From Gordius sp. MW1 (taxonomy: Eukaryota; Nematomorpha; Gordioida; Gordea; Gordiidae), in contig OZ038526.1 of the NCBI GenBank assembly GCA_964036665.1, positions 18,786,001-18,850,000 on the forward strand: a stretch of DNA of 64,000 nt. The letters run 5' to 3'. The position numbers and the translations under genes were made by a program. A model generated the notes under the pieces. The model saw nothing but the letters and a program-made list of their open reading frames with translations, had not been told where the DNA came from and ran no database searches. Shown piece after piece: positions 35,395 to 46,725 of the stretch (positions are counted from its first letter, which is position 1; every line of letters begins with the position of its first letter).

Positions 35395-35820
35395 TAGTGT
35401 AAACATTAATATTACACTATTAATATAAAAAAGACAAGTATTATATCCTCATCTCCTTCCTTTAAAAGAGGCAAGGATTTTAAAAAATATTTAAAAGTAA
35501 TTTTCGCAATTAAAATTACAATGGATGAAGAAAATAATATTACACTATTTATATAAAAAAGACTTATATAAATATTATGTCCTCCTCATCTCCTTCCTTT
35601 AAAAGAGGCAAGAATCTTAAAAAATATTTAAAAGTGAATTTCGCAGTTAAAATTGCCATTGAGGAAGAAATTTAGAAAGTCGAGGATCATATGCCTATTT
35701 GTTTGAAAAAAGTCAACACCATTTTTCCAAAAGAGCCTAAGCTGGAGGAAGATATGGGTAAAAATACTTGCGAGAGTGCCTTCTATTTTTTTAACTTGCG
35801 ATCTTTGGCGAGGGTCATGG
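35395..35820 (+). pseudogene. Duplicated, broken coding-like segment of unknown identity
   Basis: Two tandem versions (about 35395-35530 and 35531-35670) encode a similar peptide containing PSFKRGK, then KKYLKV and FA(V/I)KI. The second version starts with ATG (about 35578), meets a stop at about 35674, then continues in the same frame with a charged stretch (CLKKVNTIFPKEPKLEED) to about 35790. The amino-acid conservation between the copies despite nucleotide changes hints at former coding. I do not recognise the family. Confidence 0.35.
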
Positions 35821-38031
35821 GGTCATAATAGGATTTGAGGGGGCGAAAAAGTCATTGCATGTGAAGTTCCCTTTTAAAAGGCAACTTTTTTCCATAAGAC
35901 AAATGATACGTCAGGCCGCATTCGACCTTCAATAAAAGTCTGACAACTCAATTATGGAGAGAATTCGAACCTTTTTAAGGGCCGTATATATCTTCTTATT
36001 GATTTTGGAGTGTCGCAATCGCTTGAATTTATTCAAGTAGTAGTGTAACGGATGATATGTTTATTTGACAATAAACATATGCTTTGATCTATTCTATGTC
36101 AAAACTTAGAGCTTTAATGTAGGATAGCTAAAAATCTTATAGCAACATATTGAACTCGGATAGACCTTTAACTATTCATGTTTGAATTTACTAACACCAA
36201 AGATTTAAGGCTGTAATGTTGTTCTAGTGCATGTTGTCATATAGCTTGGTGTTAGTATCGAATGATTGAGGTTAGATTTGTTAATTAATTTATGTGTAAA
36301 AATTATTTTAAATTTGTTTATGTAAAATTGCGTTCGTGGAGGAAGCATTATATGAATTTGGTATTATTTAAGTAATGCATGTTTGGCGAGCACGATGTGA
36401 AAAACTCAAATATTTAATGTGATTCATTACGACTATACGTGCTACCGTTGCCAATACCTGACTCTAGGTCATATGATAACCATTGACTGCATGTTAATAA
36501 ATGTTATTAAATTCTTTTTCCTAGCTTTGAAAAATCGGTATTTGAGGTAACACCAATACACAATTTATATGCAATCTTACTATTACAACTTTTAACGAAT
36601 TCATAAGTCAACTCGTTTGTTTTACAAGAAAAATGCTAGTAGCATTCGTGAACCATTTTAAGATCAAACTTCAAAGTGCTGACGATATTTCTTGACAAAT
36701 AGAAAATTATTAATTTTGCTTATGCACTTTCTTAAATGGCAAGGCTGTTTTATATAACACGTAGAGTGAATGAAATGAATTCTATTTAAATTCAAAACAT
36801 CCGTTACCAAAAAATATAAAGATTATAGGTCCAAATATTTCTATAAACATATTATTAAGCATGGAACATTATATCCCATAGAATTATTGAGTAATTATAA
36901 CCAATAACAATATGATAATTCTTTTGTATAAAAAGTTTCAATTCGTTCTAATCACCAAATATGCTTTAAAAGACTTAAGGCGGTACCTGCTGCATCTATT
37001 CCAATTGTTTGATTTTTTCACTTAAGATTATCAATTTTCAAGATTTCGGTAGTGGGAGAATATAAAATTGTTAAGAACTACGATGGTATTGTGAAAACTC
37101 CAGTTTCATTCTGTCATTTTTAAGGAAAGTTTGCCATGTAGCTTTTTATTGCATTCAAATGTCTTTTTTTATAATCCTGTATGTTATAAGATTCAATATA
37201 AACAAATTTATAAATATAAAATATTTATATTAAAAACTAATAATTTCAAAAATATTATTATGCAGTTGATTTGTTTTCGACTTTTTTTGTAATAATTTAA
37301 TAAGCTATAAAAATGTAAGAAACTGGATAAAATATAAAAAATGTCATTTTATATTAACTTTAGACGATTAAATAAAACAAGAGGTCATGTGAGTTATTGA
37401 TTAAATATTTGTGTTTATAATATGTATATTTTAGTAATGAATAAATTTAATATAAGACTTAGTATAAATCATAGGTTATTTCAATATAGTTTTATTGGCT
37501 ATTATAATTGTACTCAAAAATAGTTAAATTAGTTTATAATACAATTTGTTTATTTATGTTTCATTAATAAGAACATTACAACTATGTGGAGCTGTATTTG
37601 CCTTAATGAAATTAAGATTTTATATTCTAAGGAAAACACTATTGTTACTTTGTAAATTTGAATAACTAAGATTTAAGAAACAACTTGTTGTATAATAATT
37701 TACAATGGAATTTAAATTCAGATTCTCAAATGGCTGCATTTTTTAGTTACATTATCTTCAATATTTGCAATTCATAAATTTGATTTTAAATTAACTAATC
37801 TTACTATGCTAAAACAACATTTATTAAAGCAAAACGCGATATTTAATTAAGCCTCAATATTGATAATTTAAATTGTTAACTTATTCATATACAATCCAAT
37901 TAAATTATAATGAACCCTAATAATCATATAACGACTGTTTTATTCCTAAAATTAAGAATAGGTTATATTCTTGTGGTAATTAATATGCTTGAATTGAGGA
38001 CATCTTGTTTTAGGGAATTAAAGCTAGTCTC
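35821..38031. other. AT-rich sequence, no gene seen
   Basis: No recognisable gene, repeat border or RNA. Very AT-rich, with only short reading frames. Confidence 0.5.
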
Positions 38032-38161
38032 CATGGGCGTAGCCAAGGGGGGGGGGCGGCTGCCCCCCTTTCAATTCAAAAAATTGTCTGCAAAAAAATC
38101 ATTTTGCCCTTCCCTAAATCATTATTGCCCCCCTCTAATCCCAATACTTGCTACGCCCATG
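38032..38161. mobile_element. MITE with CATGGGCGTAGCCA ends, 130 bp
   Basis: Flanked by CTAGTCTC (38024-38031) and CTTGTCTC (38162-38169), an 8-bp duplication with one mismatch. The left end is CATGGGCGTAGCCA and the right end is GCTACGCCCATG. It shares the internal TAAATCATTATTGCCCCC phrase with the copies at 7370 and 13289. Confidence 0.85.
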
Positions 38162-40485
38162 CTTGTCTCTAATATAAAAATTATGCTTAAATGTTATTAC
38201 TAAATACTCCATAATGTCGCTTATGAGATCGGTACAAGTTTTACAAATAGAAGGCAAACCTGCACCCCAGGGCCTCCTGCACCACCCGGCCTACAAGTGA
38301 GGCCCTTTGGACTCATAAAGAATATGGGCTGGTCGTGTACGAGCCCAAAAATAACGAAGGCTCAGACCGGCCTGTAGATAATTATACCTGCATGCCAGGC
38401 CCGCGCCTACATTTAAAATTAAATGAAGTAAATATGGCCTGGGCCCTAACTTAGGATATTTATGAAAATAGGACCCGTGTCAAGCCTGGAATTTAATAAT
38501 TATAGACTGTTTTATTCTGAAGGAAAGAGACTGTCTTGTTTGGAAATAGGAGCAAAAGCTTCGGGGGACTGTTAACCTTTCAGTTCTGCTATTCTCAAAC
38601 TACGTTGTCCAATTAATTTATTACGACTATTATACAAAATTTCGACGGATAATACTATAAGAAGATAGATATATAAACGGCGTTGCGGGTAAGTGAATTG
38701 AGGGACGACAAAAACTATAAGTCGCGGGGTATATTTTTAAACAGGGATATGGGGGTATTTAAGCAGGGATATGGTCTCGGAAAATTCGGGAAAATTATTG
38801 GGAGAAAATCCAGATTCTGGAGAAACGTTCGGAAAGAAACGTTCTGTGTGTATCGATTTTCGTGGGGCTTACATAGGTTTTATTTTCTGGTTTGAGTTTT
38901 ATCCTTGAACTTCCAGTTTTAAAGGTCAGTCTAACCAGGCATAAATTGTTCAATTCTTTTTTACTAATATACTGCTTGTCTTTTGTTATTATTTAATTTT
39001 TGAGGTATTTATAAAATAAGGACACATTTTAAGAGGACATTTTTTTCTATAATATTATAATACCTCCTATCAAGATTAATTTAATCAACGGTTTAATTAG
39101 CTAGAGACAATTTTAAAAAAGCAAAATTTATTTTGCCTACTTTGGATATTTTATCTATTAAAAATTATGCAGAATAAAGAAATTAATTTCACTTTACTTT
39201 AAGTTTAAAATCTATACTCTGCCTTTTTTGTCAAGCGCTTATTCAGATGATTATAAAGGTTCGTTCGATTGTAACTTTTTTTACCTAATTTTGCATTAGT
39301 TGCAAATTGTAAATTGAGAGGGGTATACTCACTCATAAAGGATTTTTCAATGCTATGAGTAACAACATAGATTACAAAATTTATGATGATATTATTGTTA
39401 TAATTTGGCCGTGATGATGGCTTTTTCATATTGAAGCCATACACCTTCAAATTATAATCTTTTCCCTCTCCCTTTCCATCGTAATATTTTACTTTATACT
39501 ATATCGTAGGCTGCGACGTTGACAATTTAAATTCAAACTTTTCTTTTATGTATTAAATACTTTTCGGTTGCATATTTTTATTATGCAAACAATTGCGAAA
39601 GAAAACGATCCTAGTAGTTTATCCTTTTAACCGATAACAATTCAGCTCATACAAAATCCACGACAAACAATGCTAAATGTCTTAACCTATAATTTAATTA
39701 TGTTCTATACTTACGGAAAACTGATTGTAGTAAAAATGTGTAAAAAATCTATAAAAAAGGACCTTAATTTTATCGACGATTATTCTTATGGTCTAAATTG
39801 TACTACCCTCGAGAAGATGGGGGGGGGGGTGGAAATAGTATTATTCGGAAAGGGTCAAAACCATGATGTTTTGAAATTGTTGCCACCTAAAAAAGAAAGG
39901 ATAGGGCGAAAGAAGTTTTAGCGTTCATGGCTCAGTCCGACCTATGGATTAAAAATATGATGCACATTAGATTAAAAAGACAAATTGCCCCTACCATGAA
40001 TTCGCCGGTCCCAACTTTTACTGTTGTATCTTGGTGTGAAATATGCTTATGCTTGATTTTTAAGCATAATAAGGAATATGAAATTTGGTTAACCGACGCA
40101 TTTTAACAAGTTTTAGTGCTGCCGAAAATCTGAGAAGAATCTCAGCCTTGTCGGACTAGATGGGACTTTAAAAATTCAGCCGAAATCGAGACGATTTTGA
40201 CCTCGAGACGAGACGATGAGATTTTATCAGCCAGATCTTGGTTTTAAATTTTTTTATTGACTATCATAATAATGATATAGAGTAAATTTAGTTGTGTATT
40301 AATAATTTGTAATTGACATTTAGGATGTTAAATTTAAAATTATATAATTGGATTATTTTAATTATTGGGTAATTTACAACGCAATTAGCCGCGTAAAATT
40401 CAAATTTTAAGAATTTTTGCATGTTGAATAAAATAAAAGTGGCCCTTAGGACATGTAAAATTGTTTAAAAATATTTATTGCATAT
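38162..40485. other. Non-coding stretch with a GC-rich island at 38250-38500
   Basis: 38250-38500 contains repeated GGCC/GGGCC words (CAGGGCC, CCGGCC, GGCCTG) in both orientations, typical of a decayed hAT-type subterminal region, but no ends were defined. A similar GAGACGA word cluster lies at 40175-40225. A minus-strand frame at 39205-39450 has a LYNHLNKR stretch faintly like a BED finger helix but lacks the Cys pair. Otherwise nothing is recognised. Confidence 0.4.
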
Positions 40486-40688
40486 TAATTGCTATGCAAT
40501 TTATGGGCTCGTTTTTGGTTGTCCGTTGTCCGTTGTCTGTCCGTTGTCCGTCCGTTACCCTCCCTATCTATTTGCATTGGGTATATTAGGTTATCGATTT
40601 TTTAAATTAATGCATGAGAAAGAGGTGCCCCACCCCTCATCTCTATCTCCCTCGCTGTGTTATTTTTTAAATTAATGCATAAGAGGTG

Positions 40689-40975
40689 TGTAACGAAGTG
40701 GCCGGGGGTATTGTCCTAAACCATACACTAAATCAGGAGACAGAGACAGAGAGGCACAGAGAGACTCTTTTATTAAATAAACACGGCTTTTTATAGATAA
40801 CTGCGAGTAATAATTATAAAGAAGGACATACATAATCAAATAAGAGATACCAAGTACGGTGTAAACTAAGGTGTATTCAAATGGCTACGATTATAATCAA
40901 ATGTCTGTGACCGCGCTCAAGTATAGTAAAAACGCGTGTATTCAAAAAGGCTACCTTGAATACTACTCCATTACA
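40689..40975 (-). repeat. 3' LTR of gypsy A
   Basis: 287 bp, ending in the inverted TGTAA/TTACA pair. On the element strand a TATAAAAAG box lies at 40787-40795 and an AATAAAAG polyadenylation-type signal at 40767-40774, about 15 bp further along, giving a short U3/R arrangement. Confidence 0.95.
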
Positions 40976-40991
40976 CTACTCCACCCTTTAA
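40976..40991 (-). promoter_or_regulatory. Polypurine tract of gypsy A
   Basis: The element strand reads TTAAAGGGTGGAGTAG immediately before the 3' LTR, the expected plus-strand priming site. The pol stop codon overlaps its edge. The family copy at 53.4-54.0 kb keeps it as TTAAAGGGAGGAGTAG. Confidence 0.8.
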
Positions 40992-43900
40992 GCGAAACCT
41001 TGAGGGTATCTGACAGTTGGAACCGATACTCTTTTGTATGGAAGTATGTTGTCTTCTGAAATCGCTGCTGGATCTGGTCGTTTGACTACTCTCATATGGT
41101 CGGCGTGTTTTACTTGAGTTTTGTCACCCAATTGTACGTCATAGGTCAGGTAACTATTTTTCGTAAGGACTTGACCTTCTCTCCAACCTGGAGATCTGTC
41201 ATTTTGTACCCAAACTTTTTGATTTGGAGCAAAATCACGGTATTCCAGGCCCCAAACGGAATCACTGATTTTCTCCTTCCGTGTCCATTTTAATTGGTCA
41301 AGAGTTGTTCGAAGTCTTCTATTGAACATACCTTCCCCCGGACTAATACCAGTGGTAGTATTTACCGTCGTTCGCATATTAAATAAAACTTGTAATAAAT
41401 TTTTACGATCGTTTAGGCCTTGTCTCCTTCCCGCAAAAAATTTGTTCTTTATGGTCCTTATATATCTTTCTGCTAGGCCGTTCGTTCTAGGGTGGTACGG
41501 TGCGCCCCGAAAATGTCGAATTCCATTTCTTTTGCAGAAAGTTGTAAATTCATCTGATGTGAATTGAGGACCATTGTCACTTACTATATAACGGGGAAGC
41601 CCAAATCTGCAAAATAAAACTCGTAGATTATAAATAATGTTAGATGTGTTGATTTGTTTTATAACCATAACTTCAGGCCATTTAGTGAGGGCATCAATGC
41701 AAACCAGCCAATAGTTATTTGATATTGGCCCCGCCAAATCAATGTGAATCCTTTCCCATGGTTTGTTGGGAATATTCCAGCTGGACATTGGTACTTCTTT
41801 CGTTAAAGGCCTACCTTCTTGGCAATTATTGCAACCATTTACAAATTGTTCTATATCCTTGTCCATGTTGGTCCAAAATACATAGTATCTCCCTGAAGAT
41901 TTCATCGCTCCAATCCCAGGGTGCCCATTATGTAGTATATTTAAAACCTGTGACTTTAAACCAGAAGGAATAATAATTCTATTATTGAAATATAGTAGGT
42001 TATCTTCAAATGATATAAAATTCTTTAAATCAGAATATTTTTTAACTTTATCGTTAGAACTATCTCCTTGCCAATTATTTTGAAATAATTTAATAACTTC
42101 TTTTAAAATATCGTCTTTTAAAGTTTCGTTAATCAAAGTTTTTCTATTAATTGTTAAGTCATCAATTAGATTTAATTTAATTATTTTATCTTCAAGTTCC
42201 TCTTCTGGATCATAATAATTTGAAACTGGAATTAACCTTGATAAAGCGTCGGCACATTTATTTGATGATCCCGGCATATATTTAATATCAAAATTATAGT
42301 GCATAAGTTTTGTAGCCCATCTGACTAAGCGATTATTTGTTACTTTACTCAAATCCCTATTAGGACCAAAAATTCTTTCCAAGGGGCGGTGGTCTGTAAT
42401 TAATGTAAATTTCCTACCGTAAATGTATTCGTGAAATTTTTGTATAGCAAACATGATTGCAGCAGCTTCTCGGTCAATAACCGAATAATTACGCTCAGCT
42501 GGACTAAGTGTCCTAGATGCGAAAGCAATCGGTCTTTCATGTCCGTTAAAAAATTTATGTGAAATAACAGCTCCTAAACCTGTTTCGGAAGCGTCGCATG
42601 AAATTATAATAGGTATATTATTTTGATATGGAATTATTGTTTTATCTGTTGAGATTAAGTTTTTTATATTGTTAAATGCCTGGTTTTCTGTTATAGTCCA
42701 ATTCCATTTGACTTTAGTAGATGTTAATTTATACAAAACTGAACTTTTAGATTGCAAATTTGGAATAAAACTTCCAAGATAGTTAACTAGACCAAGGAAT
42801 GATTTTAATTCTTTGCGATTAGTTGGTTCTTTAAATTTTTTAATTGCCTCCACCTTATCTTCACTAGGGTGAATGCCATTTGCATCTATCGTATGGCCCA
42901 AAAATTTAACAGATTTTTTGAACAATTGTAATTTGTTTAGGGACGTTGTTAATCCGGCATTTTTAATTAAATTTAGTGTTTCTAGTAAATTTTTATTATG
43001 ATCTTCCTTGTTTTTTCCACTTATTATAATATCATCCATAAAAACACTTACGCCTTTTAAGCCTTTGAGCAAATTTCTCATATAACGGTGAAAAATTATT
43101 GGCGCTGTTGTTAAACCGAAAGGAAGCCTTAAATATTGATAATACCCTATATGTGTGGCTATGTTTAACAATTTTGAACTTTCCTCCGAAACTTGTAATT
43201 GCAAAAATGCATCTTTTAAGTCAATAATCGAAAATATTTTACCACCCGATATTTCATTCGCGACGTCCTTGAACGTTGGAAGAAGATCATTATCCTTTGA
43301 TAGATACTTATTTAACGTCACTCTGAAGTCACCACATATACGGACGTCACCGGATTTCTTCCTGATGTTAACCGTAGGTGTTGCCCATTTGATTGCAGTT
43401 GTGGTTGGATCGATTTTTCGAATAACCCCTTCACTTTCTAAACGTTTCAATTCTCTTTCGATAGCTTGACGCATTGGAAATGGTACCCGTCTCGCCATGT
43501 AGCTTATGGGACATGCTGTTTTTTCTACTTCAATCACGACTTTAAGGTCTTTAACTTTACCCAATTTTTGACTAAAAACTGTTGGAAACTGTTTAAAAAT
43601 ATCGTCTTCTGTTAAATATTTTTCTTTATCGGAAATAACATTTAATTTAATGATTGGTGGAAGTGATAATTTGTATTTAATAATGTGAGGGATACCGAAA
43701 ATCAAATTTTCTTTACCTTTAATAACATGTACATCTATGACATGTGATTCATTGTTAACTTCTACCTTGGCACTGCATTTCCCCAAAGTTTGAATTTTGG
43801 TTTTGCCATAACCATATATCTCCGAACCCGGTATTAGTGGTGGTTTTCCTATGCTACGCCACGTTGGTTCATCAATAACTGTGCAAGCGGCCCCCGTATC

Positions 43901-44116
43901 GAATTGAAACGTATATGGTCTCTCATTGATCAAAACATCAATCTCCGCTTTTGTTGTCTCGTCTTTGTTTTTGAGAGCGGATATGTCTCTTGGCGGAAAA
44001 GGAGGATTGTTTCTTGGAGGGAGGATTCCACCTGCAATCTCGGGCCAGATGATTTGCTCTTCCACACCTATAACATACGACTTTCGTGTTCCTAAAAGTG
44101 CTAAAATTAGGAACAT
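40988..44116 (-). CDS. pol: gypsy A pol polyprotein (protease, RT, RNase H, integrase), intact frame
   Basis: 1,042 codons without interruption. Protease: DTGA at residues 73-76. Reverse transcriptase about 225-400: FSIIDLKDAFLQLQ around 295-308, LPFGLTTAPIIFHR at 331-344 and the catalytic FMDD at 359-362. RNase H about 500-620: D508, E550, D575 (TDHRPLE). Integrase: HHCC zinc finger (H729, H732, C762, C765), then catalytic D793 (HIDLAGP), D847 (SDNGPQFTS) and E883 (NGLAERYIRT). C-terminal tail to 1042. The Met at 44116 is only the first in-frame Met; translation probably enters by frameshift from gag, which overlaps it by about 180 bp. The whole catalytic set is present, so only gag looks defective. 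Confidence 0.95.
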   Translation of the reverse strand: MFLILALLGTRKSYVIGVEEQIIWPEIAGGILPPRNNPPFPPRDISALKNKDETTKAEIDVLINERPYTFQFDTGAACTVIDEPTWRSIGKPPLIPGSEIYGYGKTKIQTLGKCSAKVEVNNESHVIDVHVIKGKENLIFGIPHIIKYKLSLPPIIKLNVISDKEKYLTEDDIFKQFPTVFSQKLGKVKDLKVVIEVEKTACPISYMARRVPFPMRQAIERELKRLESEGVIRKIDPTTTAIKWATPTVNIRKKSGDVRICGDFRVTLNKYLSKDNDLLPTFKDVANEISGGKIFSIIDLKDAFLQLQVSEESSKLLNIATHIGYYQYLRLPFGLTTAPIIFHRYMRNLLKGLKGVSVFMDDIIISGKNKEDHNKNLLETLNLIKNAGLTTSLNKLQLFKKSVKFLGHTIDANGIHPSEDKVEAIKKFKEPTNRKELKSFLGLVNYLGSFIPNLQSKSSVLYKLTSTKVKWNWTITENQAFNNIKNLISTDKTIIPYQNNIPIIISCDASETGLGAVISHKFFNGHERPIAFASRTLSPAERNYSVIDREAAAIMFAIQKFHEYIYGRKFTLITDHRPLERIFGPNRDLSKVTNNRLVRWATKLMHYNFDIKYMPGSSNKCADALSRLIPVSNYYDPEEELEDKIIKLNLIDDLTINRKTLINETLKDDILKEVIKLFQNNWQGDSSNDKVKKYSDLKNFISFEDNLLYFNNRIIIPSGLKSQVLNILHNGHPGIGAMKSSGRYYVFWTNMDKDIEQFVNGCNNCQEGRPLTKEVPMSSWNIPNKPWERIHIDLAGPISNNYWLVCIDALTKWPEVMVIKQINTSNIIYNLRVLFCRFGLPRYIVSDNGPQFTSDEFTTFCKRNGIRHFRGAPYHPRTNGLAERYIRTIKNKFFAGRRQGLNDRKNLLQVLFNMRTTVNTTTGISPGEGMFNRRLRTTLDQLKWTRKEKISDSVWGLEYRDFAPNQKVWVQNDRSPGWREGQVLTKNSYLTYDVQLGDKTQVKHADHMRVVKRPDPAAISEDNILPYKRVSVPTVRYPQGFA

Positions 44117-44754
44117 TTTTAGAAAAATTATTATTCCAATTCCCGAATGTTTTATCCTGTCGTAATTTATTTATATCCAATTCGTTGGACGTTTCACCTT
44201 CAATTGATGAAAGAGCCAGCGCTAAATTTACGGTTTCATCAAACGTTATGTTACCTAAGGGGTATTTGGCCCTTAATTCAATATTTAGTCTAGGTAATTT
44301 GACCCCAAGGATAAAAATATCACGTAAAATTTCGTCAGTTGGTAAATTATATTTGCATCGGTTTATAATATTTTTAAGTTTTATTGAAAAATCTATTATA
44401 CTCTCGCTAGTTCTCTCCAATTTAAATAATATTTCTCTGTAATGGTAAATTGAATTTTTATCTGAATATATCCTTATCAAAGATTCCTTTATTTCCTCAT
44501 AAGTAACAATCTACCTCCTTAGGATATATTTGGCTCCTAATTTTGCTCAAATGTAAACTTCCGATATAAGACAATAATACTATTTTTCTAAAATCTCCTG
44601 TAATATTTCTAAGACGAAAAATTAATTCTAAATGATAAAGATAATCATCAATATTTTTTGTTGAATCATAAGGTGGTATATCTCTAACCCTATCAAGAGA
44701 ATATCCAGAATCTAATTCGAATTTTGACCCAATGTCCGGCTTCTTCTCCGTCAT
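43938..44754 (-). pseudogene. gag: gypsy A gag, broken by a 2-bp deletion
   Basis: Gag forms the particle and packages RNA. The first 85 codons (44754-44497: MTEKKPDIGSKFELDSG, then PPYDSTKNIDDYLYHLELIF, a capsid-like region) run into a stop. The rest is in another frame (44480-43938) and contains the zinc knuckle CYRCGRANHLARDC (CX2CX4HX4C). Comparison with the relative at 61514-62134, which is open here, shows two bases missing near 44510 (after ...YPKEVD). The tail overlaps pol in a different frame, so the family probably uses ribosomal frameshifting. Confidence 0.88.
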
Positions 44755-44793
44755 CTTGATTGATAATTGCTAGTTAGGTGTGGAAGGGTTTTT

Positions 44794-44808
44794 CTCCTCG
44801 TCGCCAGT
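44794..44808 (-). promoter_or_regulatory. Putative primer-binding site of gypsy A
   Basis: Directly inside the 5' LTR the element strand reads ACTGGCGACGAGGAG. The TGGCGAC start is the usual complement of a tRNA 3' end (…GTCGCCA). Which tRNA primes is not determined here. Confidence 0.6.
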
Positions 44809-45095
44809 TGTAACGAAGTGGCCGGGGGCATTGTCCTAAACCATACACTAAATCAGGAGACAGAGACAGAGAGGCACAGAGAGACTCTTTTATTAAATAA
44901 ACACGGCTTTTTATAGATAACTGCGAGTAATAATTATAAAGAAGGACATACATAATCAAATAAGAGATACCAAGTACGGTGTAAACTAAGGTGTATTCAA
45001 ATGGCTACGATTATAATCAAATGTCTGTGACCGCGCTCAAGTATAGTAAAAACGCGTGTATTCAAAAAGGCTACCTTGAATACTACTCCATTACA
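44809..45095 (-). repeat. 5' LTR of gypsy A, with promoter
   Basis: 287 bp, one base different from the 3' LTR. As the upstream LTR it would drive transcription toward lower coordinates. The TATAAAAAG box falls at 44907-44915 and the AATAAA-type signal at 44887-44894. Confidence 0.95.
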
Positions 45096-45449
45096 AGGTG
45101 CCCCCGGGCGGGGTCGGGTTTCAATTGCTATGTTAAATTAATGCATAAGTATATCTATTCGTGGTTTCAATTGCTATGTTAAATTAATGCATAAGTATAT
45201 CTATTCGTTTTTGAATTGGGTATCATTGATATTAATTGCTATAACTACCCTATGCCCTCCACTACAAGGGCCTATGCCTCTCCTGATATGGGTCCCTGTG
45301 TCCCTACAACAGCCTATGCCTCTATTAATGTGGGTTCGAACCCCGGCGAACGTTCTGAATTGCTGGTTCGATTCCCGGAGAGGGCAAATTTTTTTTTTAT
45401 TTTTTAAATTAAATTAATATATTTTTCCTGTTACTACCATTGATAATAT

Positions 45450-46245
45450 GACTTTTTGGCCGTCCGCTTGTTCTATTATTGTTTCATTTTATTATATAAT
45501 AAACATAAATAAAAGTTGTTTACTTTTAATTGCTATGCAATTTAACTAGTTTTAGGGTTAGAATCCCGGATTTTTTTTGACTCTTATGATTGTTCTTGTT
45601 ACTATCATTGATAATAAGACTTTTTGGCAGTCCGCTGGCTGCTGACCAATGAAAATAATGACCATTGGCCAAAATGTGAATCCGAGTTTATTTTTTCGTT
45701 TTTTTTGACTATTATGATTGTTCCTATTACTATTATTGCTATTATGACTTTTTGGCCGTCCGCTGGCTCCTGACCGATGGAAAAAATGACCATTGGCCAA
45801 AATGTGAATCGAAATTATTTTTTTCGTTTTTTTGACTATTATGATTGTTCCTGTTCCTACCATTGCTATTATGACTTTTTGGCCGTCCGCTGGCTGCTGA
45901 CCAATGGAATAAAATGACCATTGGCCAAAATGTGATTCGAAATTTTTTTTTCGTTTTTTTTTGACTATTATGAATTTATATCCACTTTTACCGTGTCCTG
46001 GCTGCTGACCAATGGAAAAAAATGACCATTGGCCAAAATGTGACTCGAAAATTTTTTTTTCGTTTTTTTACTCTTATGAATTTATATCCACTTTTACCGT
46101 GTGCTGGCTGCTGACCAATGGAAAAAATGACCATTGGCCAAAGTGAGCATCAAATTTTTTCTTTCCGTTTTTTTTGGCTATCATTGACTTATAGAGTATC
46201 TGTTGGTACTGACCAATGGAGAAAAAATGACCATTGGCCAAATTT
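45450..46245 (+). repeat. 128-bp satellite array in composite copy 8
   Basis: About six units with the CCAATGG/CCATTGG core and the same progressive degeneration at the right (TGTCCTGG, TGTGCTGG, TGTTGGTACTGACC) as copies 2, 3, 4 and 6. The shared gradient shows that arrays were copied together with the element rather than built anew each time. Confidence 0.85.
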
Positions 46246-46725
46246 TTGATTTTTTTAATTAAAAATTGTTCAAATTCAACAAAAAATTTCTCCCAACAAT
46301 TCTGCAAATTCTTAATATTGTGATGTTTTATAATATAATGTTTGTTAGACCCATAATCACTAAAGGCCGTAAAAACTAATGTTATACGCAACTAGATGCA
46401 AACACTAAATCTAACCCTAACCCTTGCCTATATTACATTTTACCTATATTACATTTTGCCTATAAATGGAAAATTTGTATAAATAATTAATTAATCATTA
46501 GGCATTTAATACCCCCCTATATTTTTATAGCTATAGAATTTATAACAATTAGTTAACTCCATGATTTACTACGCTACAGATTGTGTGGTAAATTAGTGAT
46601 TCTGCTGCCAAAAAAAGAGACAACCCTCCTAACCTAAAATGTTTAACCTAATTTCATATAAAAATAAAATAAAGATGCCCTATCTTACCCTCTTATCCTT
46701 CCTCCGCCGAGTTGGTATTATTAGG

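Larger units (their letters stand above)
40689..45095 (-). mobile_element. Full-length Ty3/gypsy LTR retrotransposon, family A, young
   Basis: Complete 4,407-bp element on the minus strand. Two 287-bp LTRs bound it (TGTAATGG...GTTACA on the element strand), with 5-bp target duplication AGGTG at 40684-40688 and 45096-45100. The domain order protease, RT, RNase H, integrase identifies Ty3/gypsy (Metaviridae-type). The LTRs differ by a single base in the reading I made (T at about 40708 versus C), implying recent insertion. Pol is open, but gag carries a small deletion. Two other family members lie at 53.4-57.2 kb and 58.1-62.2 kb. Confidence 0.97.
40486..46520 (+). repeat. Composite repeat copy 8, split by a Ty3/gypsy insertion
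   Basis: Left part 40486-40688 is the start module through AATTAATGCATAAGAGGTG. The repeat resumes at 45096 with AGGTGCCCC, a B-box block (TGGGTTCGAACCCCGG at about 45330 and GGTTCGATTCCCGGAG at about 45365), the satellite array (45450-46245) and the pre-terminal tract to ACCCCCCTAT at 46520. The end module is missing, replaced by unrelated sequence. Removal of 40689-45095 plus one AGGTG restores the AAGAGGTGCCCCACC phrase found in copies 4 and 6. Confidence 0.9.

Noticed and set aside
38683-38895. 70-codon plus-strand frame as a gene
   Set aside because: No recognisable motif, no repeat copy and no supporting context.
39205-39450. BED zinc-finger transposase start
   Set aside because: Only a NLYNHL-like helix resembles it; the paired cysteines and histidine spacing are missing.
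41096-44442. Plus-strand reading frames across the gypsy element
   Set aside because: Antisense shadows of gag-pol.
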